Shown: one piece after another, positions 57,012-64,000 of the stretch
How the letters are laid out: each line of letters opens with the position of its first letter
Position numbering within the stretch: position 1 is the first letter of the stretch
Source of the DNA: Rhynchopus euleeides
Taxonomy: Eukaryota > Euglenozoa > Diplonemea > Diplonemida > Diplonemidae
Direction of reading: 5' to 3'
NCBI GenBank assembly: GCA_963210315.1
Contig: OY723261.1
Coordinates: 1,798,001 to 1,862,000, forward strand
Length of the DNA stretch: 64,000 nucleotides
Translations under genes and position numbers: made by a program
The notes under the pieces: generated by a model
What the model saw: the letters and a program-made list of their open reading frames with translations, nothing else
The model's database searches: none
Told to the model about the DNA's origin: nothing

Positions 57012-57866
57012 TGATGAGGCTGTGGCCAAGCGCTGTGACCTCTGGCCAGTCGGTGCTGTTCTGTGAGTGTCTTTCCTCTGTTCTGCCCTTCTCCCCCGTA
57101 CCTCTTCACCCCACGCTGCTTTCTCTTCCGTTGAACTGCACGTTATGCCCCCTCTCCCTGTGCCCTCACCATTGCTGTCCTCTGCAGCACGTTGTCGGTG
57201 GGAGACTGCCAGAATAGCTGTTGCTGCCTGCCTGGGTATCACCCCATGTGCACGGCGTGCGACGTGTAGAGCAGCCCCGGACACGTGCCCCTGTTGCGTG
57301 CGCGTGTCGCCGCCAGGTGTTGGTGTTGAGAAGTGTGCCCTTGTGACGTGCCCTCGGCAGTTATCGGATGTGCTGTCCCTGTGCTAGCATGTCTGCATGC
57401 CCTGTCTGCGGTGTGTCTCTTCTTCAAGGATCCATTTTGTGTGTTGGAGTGTTGATGTTCTTTGCTTTGCTTTACCTTGGAGGCACCCTGATGCGCTGGA
57501 GAAGGAGCTGACTGTGCCGTGTGCTGCCTCTGTCTTCGGAGGCTACTCTGCGGTGTCTGACTCCTGTAGCCGTTGCTCGGGTGCCTTGTTTGTGCGTTCA
57601 CCCGCACGCGTGATCACTTCTTGCTTTGTTGTGTTTTCTTGCAAGCTTCCTCGTCTTCGTTTGGAGCCGTTTGTGTGCCCCTGCTCGCCAACTGACCCAC
57701 CTGAATGCCTGTCTGACAGCAATCGCTGATCGTCGCAGAAGCCCCACACATTCCGCCCGTTGTTGCCTGCTTTCACTTGTCTGCTGGTGCTGTTCGCTCG
57801 CAGTTTTGCACCCACGTCTACTTGAGACTTCCGCCTTGTGGGGAATCGAGAGCCAGATTTATTGCT
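57012..57866. other. 3' region of cysteine-rich gene 1, no gene seen
   Basis: T- and C-rich sequence without a convincing frame. Ends at repeat A copy 5. Confidence 0.5.
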
Positions 57867-57938
57867 AGAGTTTTGCACACCACCTTCGATCACACCCTTG
57901 CGAAAGCTATGCAGGTGACTTGTCCTCTCTGAGATAGC
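57867..57938 (+). repeat. 72-bp repeat A, copy 5, upstream of the Ran gene
   Basis: One substitution relative to the others (CGAAAG instead of CGAAGG), which weakens the 3' arm of the hairpin. Followed by B (58004-58172), module E (58189-58270) and then the Ran ATG at 58403. Confidence 0.95.
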
Positions 57939-58188
57939 CTGTGTTAGTATTGCGTTGTAAGTGTGACAACACACCGTACACACAATCATACCCACACCCA
58001 CACGTCAAATGGGTTGGGAGGCATCTGTCCCTGTGATGCACAGCTCCCCGCTGGACGTGCTCGGAAAGCAAAGCTGCAGGGCACGCCCTGCTGCGTTACG
58101 CATATCCATGGCCGCTCTGCGAGTGCCCGCAAGGGATGTGGGCAGCAGCGTCGAACCATGCGTCACACAGTCTCTTCAAACAACACAG

Positions 58189-58270
58189 CCCCCCACCCCG
58201 CACTCCACTCCCAGCCAACACCTCGCAATATTTCGTTCCCGCAGGTACTTGCAGGTGTGCCACAGCCCCA
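58189..58270 (+). repeat. module E, copy 1 (second copy 60068-60160)
   Basis: Shared string AGCCAACACCTCGCAATA...GTTCCCGCAGG...TTGCAG...GTGCCACAGCCCC in both. Copy 2 ends 11 bp before repeat A copy 6, so the modules are shuffled in order. Confidence 0.8.
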
Positions 58271-58402
58271 TTTGTCTGTGATTTGCAACAACACCCCATC
58301 CTTGCTGAGGGGAGGGGGCTCACCTCACCACCACACACCACCGCCACACATCAGAGGCAGCCACGCTCGCCACACAACAACACAATAACCTCTTGCGGGA
58401 CA

Positions 58403-59054
58403 ATGAGCGACGTGATGCCCACATTCAAGATGCTGCTGGTGGGTGACGGTGGGACGGGGAAGACGACGTTTGTGAAGCGGCATCTGAGCGGGGAGTTCGA
58501 GAAGAAGTACATCCCGACTGTCGGGGTGGAGGTGCACCCGTTGAGGTTCCAGACCACAAAGGGGCCGGTGTGCTTCAACGTGTGGGATACGGCCGGGCAG
58601 GAAAAGTACGGGGGGCTGAGGGACGGGTACTACATCCAAGGGCAGTGTGCCATCAGCATGTTTGACGTGACATACGCGGCAGACGTACAAGAATGTGCCG
58701 AACTGGCACCGCGACGTGACGCGGGTGTGCGAGACCGTGCCCGCAGTGCTGGTGGGGAACAAGGTGGACGTGATGGACCGGCAGGTCAAGGCGCGGGCGA
58801 TCACATTCCACCGGCGGAAGAACCTGCAATACTACGACGTGTCTGCGAAGTCGAACTTCAACTTTGAAAAGCCTTTCCTGTGGTTGATGCGTAAGTTGGC
58901 GAACGACAACAGCGTGGAGCTGACTGAAGCGGTGTGTAAGCCGGTGTCCCATGGGGCCTTGACCGCTTCCCAGATCGAAGCGCTGCGGATTGCTGCGGAA
59001 GAGTTCCGGCACGTGGATCTCGGCGACCTTGATGAAGATGATGAGTTTGCATAA
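58403..59054 (+). pseudogene. RAN: Ran GTPase gene with a single-base frameshift
   Basis: Ran drives nuclear transport by cycling between GTP and GDP. From ATG 58403 the frame reads the P-loop GDGGTGKT (14-21), switch [21 protein letters not shown] and SMFDVT, then leaves the family at residue ~93. From 58683, one base later in phase, it resumes exactly with [12 protein letters not shown], then NKVD (guanine specificity), [14 protein letters not shown] and an acidic C-terminus (DLDEDDEFA). Skipping one base near 58682 gives 93+123 = 216 residues, the canonical Ran length. A 16-nt GT...AG interval (58667-58682) could also restore frame but would delete five conserved residues. So this is a sequencing error, a programmed shift or a recent pseudogene. 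Intron-less; repeat A lies upstream. Confidence 0.85.
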
Positions 59055-60170
59055 AACCCACGCCATCAACCAGCACGATTTGTTGGAGGCAGGTCTTTTT
59101 TTGATCCTGAATATTTTTTTGCAGTTGACTTTGGGACTCACTATGACGTTGACTTTGTTTGCATTTGACACTGCCTCCGACTTTGATCTTTCCCTTGTCC
59201 CCCTGACTTGAATCAGATTTGGGCTCTGTCTTTTGAGTTGCGATTTGACTGGTGGTATTTGTTGAAACTTTCTGTGTTTCTTGCTGGACCTTGTGACCCA
59301 CTCACGCCACTTCATGCACGTCGGGGTGCGTGTGTCCGCAGCAATGCCATCGGATATTGACACACTGCCGCAGGTTGCTGTCTGAATTTATGATCCAGCA
59401 GGACGCAGATGGTTTTTTTTGTCATGCCATCACATCACACCCACTTTTCTTTTATTTGGTCAGAGGTTTTTTTTGAAGACTTTTTGACGATGACATTGCC
59501 TTGAATACAGGACAGTGATTTGCCTGGTTTTACGGGTTTTACAGGGTGTGGTGATGCGATGGCATTTTCTTTGAGGATGCACTTGAGGAATTGAGCATTT
59601 TTTGACCAGTTTTTTGCCGACGTTCGACTTGCGAACTCGGGTTTGCCCCTTGACGGTGTCTTTGGTTGACACCACCCTTGAACACTGGGTGGCTGCCGTG
59701 ATGCTGGCGCTTGCTCTCATGCCTGCGGCGTTCATTGGCCCGACTGTGGAACTGAACGTGGAGGCGTTGGGGAGGCAGTGGCGGCATCATGGCATCATGT
59801 CCCAACCCTGTGTTGTTTGTTTTTTTTGGGAGATGATTGTGGTTATTGTACCAAGCGGATTTTCGGCGCTCCAGCGCTTGTGGAGATTGACAACCCTCCC
59901 CTGTTTGTGCAGCAGGAAGTGCCTTTTGATGTTGTGTCCATTGTCTGGCTTTTTGGCCTTTTGGCCCCTCGATACCTGGCTCAGGTAACCTAACCCATTG
60001 GGGCCACACAGCTGTGAAGAAGGCAGTGAAGACCGGAGGGAGTGGACGCAGAAGAGCAGCAACCCACCCCCACCCCGCATCCCGCACCCCACTCCACCCC
60101 GAGCCAACACCTCGCAATACTTAGTTCCCGCAGGCATTTGCAGCCGTGCCACAGCCCCACGACACCTGTA
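59055..60170. other. T-rich region after the Ran gene, nothing firmly recognised
   Basis: More T-rich than its surroundings (59080-59640). A short stretch at 59850-59993 reads RIFGAPALVEIDNPPLFVQQ and ends LAPRYLAQVT with a stop; it looks protein-like but has no start or family. Confidence 0.4.
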
Positions 60171-60242
60171 AGAGTTTTGCACACCACCTTCGATCACACC
60201 CTTGCGAAGGCTATGCAGGTGACTTGTCCTCTCTGAGATAGC
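60171..60242 (+). repeat. 72-bp repeat A, copy 6
   Basis: Identical across 72 bp. Followed by B copy 5 (60310-60489), then unique sequence and C/D copies. No recognised gene follows before copy 7. Confidence 0.95.
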
Positions 60243-60917
60243 GCACATTGTGGGCCATCACGCGCATCACAACCACAATAATGTGACGCACAACCACAAA
60301 CACCACACCAAACAACGACCGTCAATTGGGTTGGGAGGCATCTGTCCCTGTAATGCACAGCTCCCCGCTAGACGTGCTCGGAAAGCAAAGCTGCAGGGCA
60401 CGCCCTGCTGCGTTACGCATATCCATGGCCGCTCTGCGAGTGCCCGCAAGGGACGTGGGCAGCAGCGTCGAACCATGCGTCACACAGTCTCTTCAGACCA
60501 CACCGAGTTCCTGAGAGTGAATGTGGATGTGAAGGTGATTATGAAGGTGAACCGCCAGCACTGCTTGGTTCCTTAGTTCGAGTTGTGCAGTACTTACCTA
60601 AGGCTATCCTCTTTGCGAGAAGGAATGTATGTGTTGCCCACGCGCATATGATGACGAACTGTTCATTACATACCACTCGTATCGGACGCACCTTGTGTGC
60701 GGACGACGATGATTCAACATGCACCACCATCTGAATGCACGGGGTCACTGGCGGGACGAGAGTATGTGTGGTGTGGATGATGAGTCACGAGGATCTGGAC
60801 AGGTATTGTTTGACGGCATTGCCGACTGACACTAATATCCCGCAAAACATGCGTCTGACATCACGAGCTCCTGTGGGTCGTGCTGTATTGTGTTCTGGTG
60901 AAGAGGTCAAGGGACAG

Positions 60918-61212
60918 TGACGACACAACAGGATCGGTACTATCTGACCGCACTCTGTGCGGGCTGAATACAAAAACCTGAAGAAGATCAAAAGCTTTGT
61001 CTGAGTCCGTCTGTGCACTGCTGTGCAGTCCGAAGCTGCAGTTGCATTTGCAGTTGCTGCCATCTGGGAGGGAAGATACAACATTATGGTGCACGGCACA
61101 CCGGGCATGATGACATCGCACATCAGTTCATCTTTGTAGGTTGGGACAACTGACTCCCCACCGGGACGTGCAGAGGACGCAACAGGATACAACTCCACAC
61201 TGACCCGCTTCT
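60918..61212. repeat. third copy of modules C and D
   Basis: 60918-61013 matches C of the tandem units with few changes; 61090-61212 matches D. The ~75 bp between differs from the tandem units. Confidence 0.85.
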
Positions 61213-61281
61213 TCACGACCAACACCAGGTCACTGGACAACAGTCCTTCCACACACCGACTCACGACACACGTCACATTCA

Positions 61282-61353
61282 AGAGTTTTGCACACCACCT
61301 TCGATCACACCCTTGCGAAGGCTATGCAGGTGACTTGTCCTCTCTGAGATAGC
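61282..61353 (+). repeat. 72-bp repeat A, copy 7, upstream of cysteine-rich gene 2
   Basis: Identical across 72 bp. Ends 147 bp before ATG 61501, without a B repeat, as in copy 4. The two gene leaders themselves differ. Confidence 0.95.
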
Positions 61354-61500
61354 ATACGTTGTGGAAGAAAGTAGCAGCAGGGACCGAAACCCGGAATGTC
61401 CCTCACACATATATCATGTGGTACAACCTAATGTAACTTAACCCAACCCAGGCACACCCCACAAAGGTAACGAAGAAGGTAGCGAGCACACGGTACAACA

Positions 61501-63927
61501 ATGCAAACAACGATGTTCCTCCTAGCCATCGGATGCGCGACCTTGGCCCACGCAAGAGGCGTGTGTGATGGTGCAGCCTTCTGCGGTGGCATCGCAAACA
61601 AGACCTGCAAGACTGGCTACACATGTCTGGATGACCCCGACGATACATGTGATCCCAACAACGGCGGGAGGGACTGCAGTGGGTGCTGTGTGCGCCTCGT
61701 GATCCCTGAGACTCCGAAGCCGGCCCCTGTTGTCGACACATGCACGATGTGCGGCGGTATTGCGAACATCCAGTGCGACGCTGGTTTCACCTGCATGGAC
61801 GACACCCGTGACAACTGCTACCCGAACATGGGCGGCCGGGACTGCAGCGGGTGCTGTGTGCGTGTGGTGATCCCTGAGAAGTCTTCGTCTGCCGCTGCGT
61901 CTGTCGACACGTGCACGATGTGCGGGGGCATTGCCAACATCCAGTGCGCTGCCGGTTTCACCTGCATGGACGACACCCGTGACAACTGCGACCCCAACAA
62001 CGGCGGGAGGGACTGCAGCGGGTGCTGTGTGCGTCTGGTGATCCCTGAGAACTCCTTGTCTGCCGCTGCATCTGTCGACACGTGCACGATGTGCGGCGGC
62101 ATTGCGAACATCCAGTGCGCTGCCGGTTGGACCTGCATGGACGACACCCGCGACAACTGCGACCCCAACAACGGCGGGAGGGACTGCAGCGGGTGCTGTG
62201 TGCGTCTGGTGATCCCCGAGAAGTCTTCGTCTGCCGCTGCGTCTGTTGACACGTGCACGATGTGCGGCGGCATTGCCAACATCCAGTGCGCTGCCGGTTT
62301 CACCTGCATGGACGACACCCGCGACAACTGCGACCCCAACAACGGCGGCCGGGACTGCAGCGGGTGCTGTGTGCGTCTGGTGATCCCTGAGAAGTCTTCG
62401 TCTGCCGCTGCATCTGTCGACACGTGCACGATGTGCGGCGGCATTGCCAACATCCAGTGCGCTGCCGGTTGGACCTGCATGGACGACACCCGTGACAACT
62501 GCGACCCCAACAACGGTGGACGGGACTGCAGCGGGTGCTGTGTGCGTCTGGTGATCCCCGAGATGTCTTCGTCTGCCGCTGCGTCTGATGACACGTGCAC
62601 GATGTGCGGGGGCATTGCCAACATCCAGTGCGCTGCCGGTTGGACCTGCATGGACGACACCCGCGACAACTGCGACCCCAACAACGGTGGCCGGGACTGC
62701 AGCGGGTGCTGCGTGCGTCTGGTGATCCCTGAGACGTCTTCGTCTGCCGCTGCATCTGTCGACACGTGCACGATGTGTGGTGGCATTGCCAACATCCAGT
62801 GCGCTGCCGGTTGGACCTGCATGGACGACACCCGTGACAACTGCGACCCCAACAACGGCGGGAGGGACTGCAGCGGGTGCTGTGTGCGCCTGGTGATCCC
62901 TGAGACCCGGAAGCCTGCCCCTGTTGTCGACACGTGCACCATGTGCGGCGGCATTGCCAACATCCAGTGCGACGCTGGCTTCACCTGCATGGAGGACACC
63001 CGTGACAACTGCGACCCCAACAACGGTGGCCGGGACTGCAGCGGGTGCTGTGTGCGTCTGGTGATCCCTGAGACGTCTTCGTCTGCCGCTGCATCTCTCG
63101 ACACGTGCACGATGTGCGGCGGTATTGCCAACATCCAGTGCGCTGCCGGTTTCACCTGCATGGACGACACCCGTTACAACTGCGACCCCAACAACGGCGG
63201 GAGGGACTGCAGCGGGTGCTGTGTGCGTCTGGTGATCCCTGAGAAGTCTTCGTCTGCTGCTGCGTCTCTCGACACGTGCACGATGTGTGGTGGCATTGCC
63301 AACATCCAGTGCGCTGCCGGTTGGACCTGCATGGACGACACCCGCGACAACTGCGACCCCAACAACGGCGGGAGGGACTGCAGCGGGTGCTGTGTGCGCC
63401 TGGTGATCCCTGACACGAAGAAGCCTGCCCCTGTTGTCGACACGTGCACCATGTGCGGCGGCATTGCCAACATCCAGTGCGCTGCCGGTTGGACCTGCAT
63501 GGACGACACCCGTGACAACTGCGACCCCAACAACGGCGGGAGGGACTGCAGCGGGTGCTGTGTGCGCCTGGTGATCCCTGACACGAAGAAGCCTGCCCCT
63601 GTTGTCGACACGTGCACCATGTGCGGCGGCATTGCCAACATCCAGTGCGCTGCCGGTTGGACCTGCATGGACGACACCCGTGACAACTGCGACCCCAACA
63701 AGGGTGGCCGGGACTGCAGCGGGTGCTGTGTGCGTCTGGTGATCCCTGAGACGTCTTCGTCTGCCGCTGCATCTGTCGACACGTGCACGATGTGCGGCGG
63801 TATTGCCAACATCCAGTGCGCTGCCGGTTTCACCTGCATGGACGACACCCGCGACAACTGCGACCCTAACAGCGGTGGCCGGGACTGCAGCGGGTGCTGT
63901 GTGCGCCTGGTGATCCCCCATCAGTAG
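61501..63927 (+). CDS. secreted cysteine-rich repeat protein, 14 repeats
   Basis: 808 aa, paralogue of the gene at 55449. Signal peptide MQTTMFLLAIGCATLAHA, then 14 ~56-aa eight-cysteine repeats. Linkers come in two classes: xTxKPAPV (as in gene 1) and EKSSSAAAS/ETSSSAAAS, mixed along the protein. A second polymorphism, AAGF versus AAGW before TCMDD, alternates. Repeat 2 has an unusual NCYPNMGG and repeat 10 DTRYN; all other cysteines are kept. The C-terminus ends IPHQ without an anchor. Two Met codons (1 and 5) open the frame; the first is used. Repeats within and between the genes are near-identical at DNA level, so unequal crossing-over or gene conversion is active. Confidence 0.88.
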   Translation: MQTTMFLLAIGCATLAHARGVCDGAAFCGGIANKTCKTGYTCLDDPDDTCDPNNGGRDCSGCCVRLVIPETPKPAPVVDTCTMCGGIANIQCDAGFTCMDDTRDNCYPNMGGRDCSGCCVRVVIPEKSSSAAASVDTCTMCGGIANIQCAAGFTCMDDTRDNCDPNNGGRDCSGCCVRLVIPENSLSAAASVDTCTMCGGIANIQCAAGWTCMDDTRDNCDPNNGGRDCSGCCVRLVIPEKSSSAAASVDTCTMCGGIANIQCAAGFTCMDDTRDNCDPNNGGRDCSGCCVRLVIPEKSSSAAASVDTCTMCGGIANIQCAAGWTCMDDTRDNCDPNNGGRDCSGCCVRLVIPEMSSSAAASDDTCTMCGGIANIQCAAGWTCMDDTRDNCDPNNGGRDCSGCCVRLVIPETSSSAAASVDTCTMCGGIANIQCAAGWTCMDDTRDNCDPNNGGRDCSGCCVRLVIPETRKPAPVVDTCTMCGGIANIQCDAGFTCMEDTRDNCDPNNGGRDCSGCCVRLVIPETSSSAAASLDTCTMCGGIANIQCAAGFTCMDDTRYNCDPNNGGRDCSGCCVRLVIPEKSSSAAASLDTCTMCGGIANIQCAAGWTCMDDTRDNCDPNNGGRDCSGCCVRLVIPDTKKPAPVVDTCTMCGGIANIQCAAGWTCMDDTRDNCDPNNGGRDCSGCCVRLVIPDTKKPAPVVDTCTMCGGIANIQCAAGWTCMDDTRDNCDPNKGGRDCSGCCVRLVIPETSSSAAASVDTCTMCGGIANIQCAAGFTCMDDTRDNCDPNSGGRDCSGCCVRLVIPHQ

Positions 63928-64000
63928 ATGATATCGTGTTCTCGTCCCCCCCCCCCCCGTTGTGGCAGTGTTGTTTTTTCCTTTCGTGTGTCACTCTTTT
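63928..64000. other. start of 3' flank of cysteine-rich gene 2
   Basis: Contains a C-tract (63947-63957); window ends here. Confidence 0.5.

Noticed and set aside
58667..58682. 16-nt intron in Ran
   Set aside because: It would restore frame but delete five residues conserved in Ran, and the introns seen elsewhere in the window are 52-218 bp; a single-base insertion explains the data better.
55470..63921. Long antisense frames (604 and 799 codons) opposite the cysteine-rich genes
   Set aside because: They mirror the 168-bp coding repeat; no signal peptide or family, while the sense frames have both signal peptides and conserved cysteine spacing.

Overview
This window is nuclear DNA of a microbial eukaryote (a protist). 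Evidence: genes with spliceosomal introns of 52-218 bp (5' sites mostly GTATG/GTACG, 3' sites CAG/TAG), and exclusively eukaryotic genes (Ran GTPase, the endosomal J-protein RME-8/DNAJC13, an Afi1-type DENN protein, a six-segment voltage-gated potassium channel, SAM+C2 and PH-like proteins). TAA, TAG and TGA all end genes, so the code looks standard. Coding DNA is GC-rich and proteins carry long Ser/Pro/Gly low-complexity stretches. Intergenic DNA is full of poly-C/poly-G tracts. I cannot name the species.

Layout. 91-3777: voltage-gated K+ channel. 4481-13029: an 8.5-kb element with ~115-bp terminal inverted repeats, holding a 2.7-kb array of about 66 copies of a 41-bp palindromic unit that reverses orientation at 6697/6698, plus nested foldback and mariner-like fragments. 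13032-22154: about 9 kb with only one weak gene candidate (16172-16597). 22155-22532: small unknown gene. 23528-31722: six-exon RME-8/DNAJC13. 31875-33018: hAT-like element with perfect 8-bp target duplication. 35862-37389: TA-flanked element with ~240-bp terminal inverted repeats. 37632-39672: three-exon SAM+C2 gene. 41493-43514: low-complexity protein with PH-like C-terminus. 44633-46909: Afi1/DENN gene. 47095-49330: second element starting CACGGTGG, with ~390-bp inverted ends. 49619-50692: zinc alcohol dehydrogenase. 51480-52960: 5'-truncated LINE with RNase H. 52962-64000: a modular repeat domain holding two secreted cysteine-rich repeat genes (9 and 14 repeats) and a Ran gene carrying one frameshift, with seven copies of one 72-bp sequence, three of which lie directly upstream of, or lead to, these genes.

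The host genes suggest a trafficking and signalling set (RME-8, DENN, PH, SAM+C2, Ran) but they are independent single genes, all on the + strand, with no operon logic. The most unusual parts are (1) the 72-bp sequence repeated seven times upstream of unrelated genes in the last 11 kb, (2) the inverted 41-bp palindrome array, and (3) two otherwise unrelated mobile elements that share an 8-bp terminus, a 2-bp target duplication and palindromic subterminal repeats.
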